From positions 78,869-142,868 of the forward strand of contig CANMLS010000011.1 of the NCBI GenBank assembly GCA_947498785.1: a stretch of 64,000 bases of DNA, given 5' to 3'. The notes under the pieces are model-generated. The model was not told the origin of the DNA, did no database searches, and saw only the letters and a list, made by a program, of their open reading frames with translations. Below are positions 9,243-16,310 of the stretch, in pieces. This stretch comes from an uncultured Aquimarina sp. (GTDB taxonomy: Bacteria; Bacteroidota; Bacteroidia; Flavobacteriales; Flavobacteriaceae). The stretch's first letter is position 1, and every line of letters begins with the position of its first letter. A program made the position numbers and the translations under genes.

Positions 9243-9371
9243 TTAAGAAGCAATAACTTTACCTAGCGCTTCGCCTTTCTCAAATAAAAATATAGTAGCT
9301 GCTACAATTACGATACAAATTGTAAGTATAAGTCAACTTGTTTTTTTGTTTCTTAACTTAAATTCTTTCAT
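9243..9371 (-). pseudogene. Micropeptide gene with an in-frame TGA
   Basis: Starts MKEFKLRNKKTS and then meets TGA at codon 13; the frame continues as a hydrophobic helix (LILTICIVIVAATIFLF) and ends EKGEALGKVIAS before TAA. The open continuation has the family architecture, including G-xxx-G-K, so this is best read as a nonsense mutation, most simply TGG (Trp) to TGA. A sequencing error at this base would also explain it. Sits between two intact family members. Confidence 0.68.
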
Positions 9372-9389
9372 AGTCATTGCTACTCTTTT

Positions 9390-9530
9390 TTACATTCCAG
9401 CGTAGGATCTACCAAGCTCCCAACCGATATAGAATAATACAGCAAATGCGATTAATGCATATGTAATTATATCAGTATCTTTTGTAGCTCTGATTTTGTT
9501 TACTAATTTAGTATATACTATATTTTTCAT
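9390..9530 (-). CDS. GxxxG-family membrane micropeptide (46 aa), paralogue 2
   Basis: Starts MKNIVYTKLVNKIRATKD, has one transmembrane helix, and ends FYIGWELGRSYAGM, nearly identical to the end of the peptide at 8892-9032. The N-terminal halves have diverged while the tails are conserved, which argues for selection on the tail. TAA stop at 9390-9392. Leaderless. Function unknown. Confidence 0.72.
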   Translation of the reverse strand: MKNIVYTKLVNKIRATKDTDIITYALIAFAVLFYIGWELGRSYAGM

Positions 9531-9569
9531 AATGTATTTGATATAAGAATAAAGAAAAATCTTTTATCT

Positions 9570-9650
9570 AAAAATGGATCTATAACCTTTAAATTTCCAA
9601 CAAAGACCACTACCCTATTCGATTTAAAAGTTACTATAATAACGATCTAG
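9570..9650 (-). pseudogene. Decayed remnant of a micropeptide gene
   Basis: On the minus strand one frame reads VVVFVGNLKVIDPF, matching GVFVGNLGVELPF of the intact peptide at 9064-9186, but there is no in-frame start and a stop lies upstream. Read as a relic of a duplicated family member. Confidence 0.35.
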
Positions 9651-9677
9651 AAATATTTTTAACAACTTTTTTTATCA

Positions 9678-9872
9678 CTATTTTACAACGATCTTAAAAT
9701 ACAGTGCCGTTTTTTTAGCTTTAATTATAACACCTACAACCATAAGCAATAATCCTAAAGCAATGCCAGTCATATATAATATTGAAGAAACTTTAAGTGT
9801 AAGCAATACGATACCAATAACTGATATAATACTACCGATACTTAATATAGATATTCCATTTATGTTTTTCAT
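9678..9872 (-). CDS. Two-helix small membrane protein (64 aa)
   Basis: Starts MKNINGISILSIGSIISVIG. Two hydrophobic helices are separated by a short polar turn (KVSSILYM) and it ends in Lys-rich KAKKTALYFKIVVK. It aligns along most of its length with the protein at 10053-10238 (KI/SI-VY/LY pairs in the turn, GLLLMVVGVII against GLLIAVCGVIL), so the two are paralogues. Their topology suggests immunity or accessory proteins for the neighbouring bacteriocin-like peptides; that is inference. Confidence 0.7.
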   Translation of the reverse strand: MKNINGISILSIGSIISVIGIVLLTLKVSSILYMTGIALGLLLMVVGVIIKAKKTALYFKIVVK

Positions 9873-10052
9873 AATTGTATCTTTTAAATTATTTTTTTTG
9901 AGTATGTTAAAAGTATGATATCCAACTAAAAAATAAATGTTTACTTTATGTTTCGTTGTTTAATATACAATAATAAAACATCCTAGTTTCATTTTTTAAG
10001 AATGGGAAAAATAATTTGTAAAAAAGAAAATTTGATCACAAAAAACCATCAT

Positions 10053-10238
10053 TTAGTTATTATTCTTACTTTTTGCTATAAGTATAACACCGCAAACAGC
10101 AATTAGAAGACCAACACCTGCCATACTGAGATATACTATTTTTGACATATTCGTATTTATAAATGCTCCACTAATAATGGCAAGGAACACTCCAATGCCT
10201 GTCAAAAACCCTCCTTTACTTGTGATTTTTTTATCCAT
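10053..10238 (-). CDS. Two-helix small membrane protein (61 aa), paralogue
   Basis: Starts MDKKITSKGGFLTGIGVFLA, has two transmembrane helices around the turn NTNMSKIVYLS, and ends in a basic tail IAKSKNNN. Paralogue of the 64-residue protein at 9678-9872, in the same orientation. No leader or enzyme motif. Small two-helix proteins are common as bacteriocin immunity proteins, which would fit the locus, but no direct evidence is visible. Confidence 0.7.
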   Translation of the reverse strand: MDKKITSKGGFLTGIGVFLAIISGAFINTNMSKIVYLSMAGVGLLIAVCGVILIAKSKNNN

Positions 10239-10562
10239 TTTTTATGTTTTTATAATGTGAAAATATTACTAAAAATTAATGCTATATTTTATATCAAAAA
10301 AATTATTGAAATAATTGTTTCACAGAAAACATTTCTACGCTATCATATCCGAGGTTTGTTATTATTATTTCGACTCATTGTCTTTAATCATAGTGCAAAG
10401 TCAGGAAACATTCCCGCAGCATTTCGTTTTTATTTAATAACTCTTTGTAGAGCGAATCCATACAATCAATAAAAATATCCTTTTCCAAAAATTAGAAAAG
10501 GATATTCAAATTCTATTACTATTATATTATTCTTAATGATAATAGTAAGCCTACACTGCTAA
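10239..10562. other. Gene-poor gap within the micropeptide cluster
   Basis: No supported gene in 324 bases. It contains a copy of the GAAAACATT...CTATCATATCC stretch also found at about 8457-8485, and a strong hairpin at 10474-10506. A 71-codon plus-strand open frame here looks like noise. The gap may be the remains of a deleted family member. Confidence 0.5.
10474..10506. terminator. Perfect 12-bp hairpin
   Basis: Arms AATATCCTTTTC (10474-10485) and GAAAAGGATATT (10495-10506) are exact reverse complements with a 9-base loop. It lies downstream of the broken micropeptide gene at 10563-10662. Minus-strand transcripts would have a T-rich 3' side (TTTTTATTG), so a terminator for that direction is plausible. 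Confidence 0.6.
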
Positions 10563-10662
10563 TTAAATAAAATATTGAGCTAGTTGATATCCTATCATAA
10601 ATAAACTAAGCGACATCAAACTACTCCAAATTAAAATAGTCGCAGTTTTGTTTTGTTTCCAT
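10563..10662 (-). pseudogene. Micropeptide gene broken by a one-base frameshift
   Basis: The ATG at 10662 opens MET and runs to an early stop after 13 codons. Removing one A from the AAAA run near the start gives METNKTATILIWSSLM and a hydrophobic helix ending FMIGYQLAQYFI before TAA. The restored peptide of about 32 residues has the cluster architecture. A homopolymer slip is the simplest cause, and an error in sequencing cannot be excluded. Confidence 0.6.
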
Positions 10663-10689
10663 AATTAAAATTATTGAGAAAATCTTTAC

Positions 10690-10740
10690 CCATCTGAGTA
10701 AAAAAAGGCTCTAAATTGACTTAGAGTCTCTTTTTTAATA
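10690..10740 (-). terminator. Likely terminator after the 42-aa micropeptide
   Basis: CTCTAA and TTAGAG form a stem around ATTGAC, flanked by A-rich and T-rich runs (AAAAAAGG and CTCTTTTTT), at the 3' end of the gene at 10735-10863. It overlaps the stop codon region. Imperfect outer stem. Confidence 0.45.
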
Positions 10741-10863
10741 CGATAAATTGTAAAATAGTCGGCCAATTTTTTCTCCTATATACCACGAAGAAAAAATTAA
10801 AAAAGCAATAGCAACCAACCAATAGTACAAAGTCATTTCCTTCTTTTTTATCATTAGTTTCAT
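10735..10863 (-). CDS. GxxxG-family membrane micropeptide (42 aa), GEKIGR type A
   Basis: Starts MKLMIKKKEMTLYYWLVAIA and has one transmembrane helix ending SSWYIGEKIGRLFYNLSY. It is 42 residues, the same as the next gene, and the two are identical at roughly three quarters of positions. The end motif GEKIGR also occurs in the mature part of the double-glycine peptide at 11419-11583, linking membrane peptide and secreted peptide. Leaderless, very basic N-terminus (KKK). Possible immunity factor or leaderless bacteriocin; function not established. Confidence 0.75.
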   Translation of the reverse strand: MKLMIKKKEMTLYYWLVAIAFLIFSSWYIGEKIGRLFYNLSY

Positions 10864-11121
10864 ATCAAATTTTTGTTTTTAGCTTATTATTTCTGATTTT
10901 CCAATATCTATTGTACAATAATAAAACAAAATAGTCTTAATTTTTCAAAGAATGATAAAAAATATTAAAAAAGTAGCAAAGAAAAAAATCGCTCTTGGAG
11001 TGCATCCTAGAAGATCACTTGTCCAGTTCATATATGTTGATACCCATACATCTAATACCTTTATATTCTCTGTTACTTGAATCTTTTAATTCTATCACAC
11101 TATATTTTGAACGATTCCTTA

Positions 11122-11250
11122 TTAGTAAGAAAGATTATAAAATAATCGACCTACTTTTTCTCCTAAATACCATGAAGAAAAAACTAAAAAAATAATAGAG
11201 ATCAACCAATAATATATAATTAGTTCTTTCTTTTTTATTACTAGTTTCAT
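11122..11250 (-). CDS. GxxxG-family membrane micropeptide (42 aa), GEKVGR type B
   Basis: Starts MKLVIKKKELIIYYWLISII and ends SSWYLGEKVGRLFYNLSY. Paralogue of the peptide at 10735-10863 with the same length and the same last seven residues. It directly follows the double-glycine peptide gene at 11264-11401 with a 13-base gap, so co-transcription with the bacteriocin-like peptides is likely. One transmembrane helix, basic N-terminus, no leader. The duplicated pair with conservative changes argues for real coding. Confidence 0.77.
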   Translation of the reverse strand: MKLVIKKKELIIYYWLISIIFLVFSSWYLGEKVGRLFYNLSY

Positions 11251-11263
11251 ATCAAACTCTTAA

Positions 11264-11401
11264 TTATAACTTAGTTTTTTCATCAAAGTAGCCATAAACA
11301 ACAGCAACACTAAAGATAAGGGGAATTAGCCCTAATCCACCATTTGTGCCTTCCATTTCTGATGTATCTAGTGGAGTAATATTATATTTTGTCATTTCCA
11401 T
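11264..11401 (-). CDS. Double-glycine-leader bacteriocin-like peptide (45 aa)
   Basis: Starts MEMTKYNITPLDTSEMEG and reaches a double-glycine cleavage site in TNGG at residues 19-22. The predicted mature part is 23 residues: a hydrophobic stretch LGLIPLIFSVAVV followed by a charged tail YGYFDEKTKL. The leader style (ITPLDTSEM..TNGG) is that of Bacteroidota class II-like precursors cut by C39 peptidases. It follows the next peptide gene by 17 bases, so the two may form a two-peptide pair. The matching exporter lies 1 kb upstream in the same orientation. Confidence 0.82.
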   Translation of the reverse strand: MEMTKYNITPLDTSEMEGTNGGLGLIPLIFSVAVVYGYFDEKTKL

Positions 11402-11418
11402 GTTTAATTTTTTTTAAA

Positions 11419-11583
11419 TTAATAATAATGTGCCAGTGTTCTTCCAATCTTTTCTCCAGCGATCCAAGCACCAGTAATAGCTGCTACTGTTCCTGAGACT
11501 ACTGCCCCCCAAAAGCCTCCTTCAGTTTTTTTGAGATCTCTTATACTCATCGCTTGAACTCCATAACTTTCTAAATTTTTCAT
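11419..11583 (-). CDS. Class IIb-like bacteriocin precursor with double-glycine leader (54 aa)
   Basis: Leader MKNLESYGVQAMSIRDLKKT ends in EGG at residues 21-23. The mature peptide of 31 residues starts FWGAVVSGTVAAITG and ends WIAGEKIGRTLAHYY, with repeated small-xxx-small spacings including G-xxx-G, the helix-packing feature of two-peptide bacteriocins. The leader closely follows the common Bacteroidota type (NLE.[YF]GVQ...L..T.GG). It is the first peptide gene after the HTH regulator and shares GEKIGR with two leaderless membrane peptides downstream. Secretion by the C39 transporter at 12376-14559 is a strong inference. Confidence 0.86.
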   Translation of the reverse strand: MKNLESYGVQAMSIRDLKKTEGGFWGAVVSGTVAAITGAWIAGEKIGRTLAHYY

Positions 11584-11716
11584 GTTTTAAAATTTTTAAT
11601 AATTAATACTTTGATTTTAATGTCTTAAATCTGATTTCGTCAAATCATTTTTAAGTTTTGTTTGTTATTGCAACAACGTTAAAAAAGAACTGCGCTATTC
11701 TTTATATACTACAATA

Positions 11717-12052
11717 CTACAACCTCTCCGTACCATTTTCTGGTATGCTGTTGTAAATATTGTGGGTTTTTAAATATGTCCCACCATAGGTTGATCTAGC
11801 TTCGCTTTGACTTAACTCTATAGTCACAAATCCAAAACTAAACTTTACTTCTTTTTTATAGACAAAACTCTGTATCCCATGATTATACTCTATAGGAGCA
11901 TTTAAATCTCTCATAGTATCAATAAGTCGATAAACATTGGTTCTAGAAATCTCTAACCTTGATGCCAATGCTCCTGGCGGTCCCGTCGCTTGTAGACGAA
12001 TGAGTTGATCTATTCTTTCTATAAGTTCTATTTGTTTTATAATAACTTTCAT
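11717..12052 (-). CDS. Small helix-turn-helix protein of the bacteriocin locus
   Basis: 111 residues. The N-terminal 50 residues look like an HTH_11-type winged helix: IELIERIDQLIRL followed by GALASRLEISRTNVYRLIDTM. The C-terminal half is beta-rich and includes SQSEARSTYGG. Small HTH proteins of this size recur next to double-glycine peptides in Bacteroidota, and this one sits directly upstream of two such peptides in the same orientation. A regulatory role for the peptide genes is inferred. ATG at 12052. Confidence 0.8.
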   Translation of the reverse strand: MKVIIKQIELIERIDQLIRLQATGPPGALASRLEISRTNVYRLIDTMRDLNAPIEYNHGIQSFVYKKEVKFSFGFVTIELSQSEARSTYGGTYLKTHNIYNSIPENGTERL

Positions 12053-12375
12053 ATCCCTTTACTTTTATGATGTGTTCCTATTTACTATTTGAAGTCTGAT
12101 GTTAGATATTTTTACTCCTACTCCAAGCTTTTTACTATTTTTTCACTCTTAATATCTAACTCCAATTCGTCTCGATAAAATCACGCTTAGCCGTGATCAC
12201 TCGATGTGACGCAGCGTTTCTCTTTTGACTTCTGTCTCTTTTTTCACTTCTTTCAACTTTTACAGTTTTACATTTTGAATTTTCACTCTCCACTTTGTAC
12301 TCTGTTCTCTGTACTCCTTTTTTATTTTTCATTCTCAACTCCTGACTTCCGACTTCTTTTAGACTTCTTTTTTCT
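12053..12375. repeat. Low-complexity intergenic repeat A
   Basis: 323 bases without a gene, built of degenerate pyrimidine-rich words such as TTGACTTCTG, GTTTTACATTTTGA, CTCTGTACTCC and CTTCCGACTTC. The same words recur at 14570-14690 and 16800-16925, all in intergenic gaps of the same locus. It also has a dyad ATCACG/CGTGAT at about 12178-12197. An open frame of 60 codons across it is an artefact of biased composition. Confidence 0.6.
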
Positions 12376-14559
12376 TTAAGCGACTACATTTACATTATCT
12401 ATATTGCTTACAACTGGCATTTGTTTTTGCCATAAATCATAGTATTTTTCCTGACGAGCATACAATACTTCATGATTTCCTTCTTCAATCACTTCTCCTT
12501 TTTCTAAAACCACTATTTTATCTGCATTGACTACAGTACTCAATCTATGGGCAATAATGATGATGGTTTTATCTTGATCACGTAGGCTTTGTACTGCTCG
12601 TTGGATGTAGTTTTCTGACTCGCTATCTAACGAAGATGTTGCTTCGTCTAATACTAGGATTTCTGGATTTTTATATAAAGCTCTGGCAATAGCAATACGT
12701 TGTTTTTGTCCTCCTGATAGGGTAGCACCATTTTCACCCAGATAGGTGGCAAAACTATTAGGTAGATTTTCTATAAATTCTAAAATTCCGATGGTTTTGC
12801 AAACGTCCATAATCCTTTCTATATCAGGTGCAAATTCTCCTACAGCGATATTTTCGATAACATTACCCGCAAAAAGATCTATTTTTTGTGGCACTACACT
12901 TACCAGATCTCTTAAACTGCTATTTTCTATATGCTTCAAATCCTGATCTCCTATCGATATTTGTCCTTTTTGTATAGGGTAGATGTTTTGTAGCAAAGAC
13001 ATTAGCGTCGATTTTCCAGAACCGCTTTCTCCTATGATTGCAGTAATTTTTCCTTTAGAAATCTGAAGATTGAAATCCTTAAAAACTTCTACTCTGGATC
13101 CATATCTAAACCCTACATGGGTAAAATTAATGTCACCTACATTCTCTTCTATGATGGTTATTTTTTGTGCACCGTCTTCACGTTCTAAATCCATGATTTC
13201 AAACAAACGATCAGCTGCAATAAGTGCATTTTGGATTTGCTTATTAGCAGTAATCAAACTGGCAACAGGGCTAGTGAAATACCCAATGATTGCATAAAAT
13301 GCCATCAGTTCTCCGGCAGTAATTTCTTTTTGAATTACAAAGAAAGAACCGCTCCATAACAAAATAATCGTAAATAATTGTGTAATAATCTCTGTACTTG
13401 AACCAGAGAATACACTATTCAGTGCAGATTCATACCCTGTTTTTAGAAGTCCAATAAATCGTGTTTCAGTTTTGATATTGGCAAAATCTTCAAGACCAAA
13501 TCTTTTGATCGTCCCTACAGCATTTAACGATTCTACCAATTGGCTTTCCAGATCCGCAGATTTTTCCATAATATCCCGTTCGGTACGCTTGTTTAGTTTA
13601 TTTGTGATGATATATATAATAGCGTATACTGGGATAATGACTAACATAATAAGGGCTAATTTCCAATAATAGGTAAACATAAGCCCAAAGGAAAACACAA
13701 GGATCAATACATTAACAGTTAGATTTAAGGCTACCCCATTAATAAACGTTCTAATTTTTACTGCATCATTGATCCTCGATATAATTTCTCCAACACGCAT
13801 GGTATCAAAAAATTGCTGAGGAAGTTTCAGCAAGTGTTTGTAGTACCCCAGAATCAGACGTGAATCAATTTGCTGACCGGTTTTGATAAGAAAAACATCT
13901 TTGTATGCTCCAATAATCAATTTTAATATCAGTAGTGCCATCATTATGATCCCCAAAAGATTCAATAGCTTAGTGCTTGTACCCATAAATACATGATCGG
14001 TGAGTTTTTGAATGTATATAGAGGTCGAAAACCCAAGTAATGTATAGATAACAGCTCCAACAAAAGCCTGTATGAGTACTCCTTTATGAGGTTTTAGCAA
14101 AAACCAAAAGCGTTTAAAAGCGGATATTTTTTCATTGCCAGCAGCAAAATCTTCTTTGGGTAATAGTAATACTAATACTCCTGTCCATTCCTTAGCAAAT
14201 TCTTCATGAGTCTTTTTATGAAACCTACCATCTCCTGGATCCATAATCTTGATATATGCTACGGTTACTTCATAAATCACTACATAATGATGTAATTTTT
14301 CATTGACGATTACATGAGCGATAGCGGGTTTAGGGATTTTAAATAAACTTTCTAAATCACCTCGTACTCCTTTGGCTTCAAATCCGAGTTTATCTGCAGC
14401 TTCAATTAATCCTAATACGTTTGTCCCTTTTTTATCAGTGCTTGCAAATTGTCTAATACGAGCAATTGGCAATTGTAATTTATAATGTGCTGAAATCGAT
14501 GCCAGACAAGTCGCACCACAATCTGTAATATCGTGTTGTTTTATTTTTATATTCCCCAT
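12376..14559 (-). CDS. Peptidase-containing ABC transporter (C39 bacteriocin exporter)
   Basis: 727 residues combining leader peptidase and exporter in one inner-membrane protein. Residues 1-140 are a C39 Cys protease: C14 in DITDCGATCLA, H91 in LHHYVV, D107 in MDPGDG. Residues about 160-440 are the six-helix transmembrane domain. The ATPase has Walker A GESGSGKST, signature LSGGQKQRIAIARAL and Walker B VLDEATSSLD. It cuts after double glycine and exports the core peptide. With the HlyD protein upstream and two double-glycine peptides downstream, all on one strand, it forms a complete export locus apart from an outer-membrane channel, presumably TolC-like and encoded elsewhere. Confidence 0.97.
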   Translation of the reverse strand: MGNIKIKQHDITDCGATCLASISAHYKLQLPIARIRQFASTDKKGTNVLGLIEAADKLGFEAKGVRGDLESLFKIPKPAIAHVIVNEKLHHYVVIYEVTVAYIKIMDPGDGRFHKKTHEEFAKEWTGVLVLLLPKEDFAAGNEKISAFKRFWFLLKPHKGVLIQAFVGAVIYTLLGFSTSIYIQKLTDHVFMGTSTKLLNLLGIIMMALLILKLIIGAYKDVFLIKTGQQIDSRLILGYYKHLLKLPQQFFDTMRVGEIISRINDAVKIRTFINGVALNLTVNVLILVFSFGLMFTYYWKLALIMLVIIPVYAIIYIITNKLNKRTERDIMEKSADLESQLVESLNAVGTIKRFGLEDFANIKTETRFIGLLKTGYESALNSVFSGSSTEIITQLFTIILLWSGSFFVIQKEITAGELMAFYAIIGYFTSPVASLITANKQIQNALIAADRLFEIMDLEREDGAQKITIIEENVGDINFTHVGFRYGSRVEVFKDFNLQISKGKITAIIGESGSGKSTLMSLLQNIYPIQKGQISIGDQDLKHIENSSLRDLVSVVPQKIDLFAGNVIENIAVGEFAPDIERIMDVCKTIGILEFIENLPNSFATYLGENGATLSGGQKQRIAIARALYKNPEILVLDEATSSLDSESENYIQRAVQSLRDQDKTIIIIAHRLSTVVNADKIVVLEKGEVIEEGNHEVLYARQEKYYDLWQKQMPVVSNIDNVNVVA

Positions 14560-14569
14560 GATTTATTTT

Positions 14570-14690
14570 ATTCAGTTTCAAATAAGCAGAGAGGCTAATA
14601 TCATTTGCACTTTTAGTTTTACATTTTTAGTTTTCCACACTCAACTCTGTGCTCTCTACTCCTTTTTTACACTTTATTATTTATCACTTA
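14570..14690. repeat. Low-complexity intergenic repeat B
   Basis: Gap between hlyD-like and transporter genes. Shares TTTAGTTTTACATTTT, CTCTGTGCTCTCTACTCC and CACTTATGACTTCTG words with repeats A and C. It extends into the last codons of the adaptor gene. No gene. Confidence 0.5.
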
Positions 14691-15852
14691 TGACTTCTGC
14701 AATGGTTGGACTTGAAGGGTTGAGCCAGTCATCGACTTTGTCATACAACAAATCAAATAAGGTACGTTCTGTAAGTCTAAATCGTGCGCTTAGTGTCATC
14801 CCTTTGTTGAAACTACCTTTGAAACCATTTTTTAATTCAAGGTGTCCTTGATCAATTGCACAACGCACTTTAAAAACTGGTTGATCATTCAAAACATCTA
14901 CATCTTTACTAATCTCTAGAATTTTTCCTGTAGCTAATCCCCATTGGTTATAGTTAAATGCATCTATTTGAAAATTCACAGCTTTATTTGGGCTTACCAA
15001 ACCAATATCAGACGGTGAGAGATAGCATTCTGCAATCAGTCTGGTGTCTGGAGATATTTCTGCAATATTGACTCCTCCTGTGATAAAACTTCCAGATTCT
15101 AAACTCATTACATTCTTAAGAACCCCATCAATTGGAGCAATGATAACGAGATCTTTTTGGTTCTGCTCTAATTGAGATAATTCACTTTTTAATTCTCTGA
15201 TAGAAATCTGATATTCTGTTAATGAAGCTTGCCAGGTATTTTTTTGTTGTTTTCGATATTGTTGTACATTACTAGAAGCCAATTGATACTCAAAAGCATT
15301 GTTTTCATACGCTACTTTGGCAACTACTCCCTTATTATACAATTTCTGGTTACGTAAATAATCGATTTTTGTCTTTTCAAATCGCACTTGTAACTCTTGT
15401 AATTTTTGTATGAAATACAGATATTCTTTTTGATAACGGGCAGACTGGATTTGAGTAAACTTTGGTTTCTTGGTATTTACCAGATATTTACAATCTGCAA
15501 TAAATTGTTTGGTTTCGATTAGTTGAATGGTCGAACGTCTTATTTTTTCATCAATAACAGAAGTATTAGTCATAAGCAGTGTATCTCCTTTTTTTACTTT
15601 TTGATTATCCAGCATATTGGCCAATACTACTTTACCCGATTGCAAAGGTGTAATAGCAATTCTTTCTTTACTAGGCTTTAGGACACCTCTTGCTGTGGTG
15701 TAAATGTCAATTGTAATAAACGGTAAAAATGCCAATGCGATGATAATAGCAATTAATAGGATTGCATAAATGGTTTTACTTCTTTGGCTATGTTCAAATT
15801 GATGTACTTCTACGGTGTGTTCTATGATTTCTTTTGGAAATAACTCTTTCAT
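14677..15852 (-). CDS. HlyD-family periplasmic adaptor of the peptide exporter
   Basis: 391-residue membrane fusion protein that links the ABC exporter to an outer-membrane channel. One N-terminal transmembrane helix (about residues 30-50, IYAILLIAIIIALAFLPF), a lipoyl-like half (GVLKPSKERIAITPLQSGKVV), a long coiled coil (about residues 90-220) and the second lipoyl half (VIIAPIDGVLKNVMSLESGSFI). Upstream of the C39 transporter by 117 bases on the same strand. The order adaptor-then-transporter is usual in Bacteroidota bacteriocin loci. Confidence 0.95.
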   Translation of the reverse strand: MKELFPKEIIEHTVEVHQFEHSQRSKTIYAILLIAIIIALAFLPFITIDIYTTARGVLKPSKERIAITPLQSGKVVLANMLDNQKVKKGDTLLMTNTSVIDEKIRRSTIQLIETKQFIADCKYLVNTKKPKFTQIQSARYQKEYLYFIQKLQELQVRFEKTKIDYLRNQKLYNKGVVAKVAYENNAFEYQLASSNVQQYRKQQKNTWQASLTEYQISIRELKSELSQLEQNQKDLVIIAPIDGVLKNVMSLESGSFITGGVNIAEISPDTRLIAECYLSPSDIGLVSPNKAVNFQIDAFNYNQWGLATGKILEISKDVDVLNDQPVFKVRCAIDQGHLELKNGFKGSFNKGMTLSARFRLTERTLFDLLYDKVDDWLNPSSPTIAEVISDK

Positions 15853-15863
15853 TTGACGATTTT

Positions 15864-15956
15864 TTAGTATTTAAAAATAAATGAAGCCATCGTGATAACT
15901 TGATCTATTAAGAATTTGATGAGTGCCGTAATGAAGTTAATGAGTACGTGTATCAT
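15864..15956 (-). CDS. 30-residue amphipathic peptide, PSM-like (hypothetical)
   Basis: Read from the ATG at 15956: MIHVLINFITALIKFLIDQV and ten more residues, ending in TAA 11 bases before the adaptor gene. It is hydrophobic with Lys and Asp placed so that one helical face is polar. The spacing I-xx-I-xx-LIKFLIDxV resembles staphylococcal delta-haemolysin (ISTIGDLVKWIIDTV). No leader. It could be an exported or leaderless peptide of this locus, or a chance open frame; its length alone gives no statistical support. Confidence 0.4.
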   Translation of the reverse strand: MIHVLINFITALIKFLIDQVITMASFIFKY

Positions 15957-16310
15957 AATTTTTGTTTCCCCTTTAATAAAGTATCATTTCTTTTTAGTGC
16001 AATTATGAGGTAGAGTCTAATTTTGTTCTAATTTTGGAAGACTCTGTCTAAAATTTTAAGATTAAAGATTAAACGTTTACTATCCAAGGTGAGTCGTTTA
16101 ACTCAAAAGACGAAGTGACGCGTCTTTTTGATGAAGCATTTAACTCTCGAAGCTGAAATTTTAACCTCTGACATTGAAATTTCAGCTTTGGTAGTTAAAA
16201 CTTTAAGATTGAGGGTTGAATTTTTAACCTATGAGGTTAAAAATTCAACCTATTGAGTTAAACCGAGCGTCTTTTTGACCCAACAGAAGGTCTTTTGGTT
16301 ATAAATCTCC
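15957..16310. repeat. Inverted-repeat-rich gap
   Basis: 354 bases without a gene. It holds a 17-bp perfect inverted repeat with a 3-base centre (16214-16230 and 16234-16250, arms beginning GGTTGAATTTTTAACC). There is also an AAAAGACG/CGTCTTTT hairpin near 16107-16129, whose arm recurs near 16269, and GAAGCTGAAATTT with a partial complement AAATTTCAGC near 16150-16190. The many dyads could be strong terminator or regulatory structures between the 157-residue gene and the adaptor gene, or a small mobile repeat. Confidence 0.7.

Noticed and set aside
10257..10472. 71-codon plus-strand frame in the micropeptide cluster
   Set aside because: No family architecture, opposite strand to all neighbours, and overlaps a duplicated non-coding stretch.
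10929..11121. 42-codon basic plus-strand frame starting MIKNIKKVAKKKIALG
   Set aside because: No relation to neighbours, opposite strand, and the second half has no secondary-structure pattern of a peptide; left out as a gene.
12156..12338. 60-codon basic protein on the minus strand
   Set aside because: It lies in degenerate low-complexity intergenic repeat and its Lys/Arg/Ser content reflects base composition.
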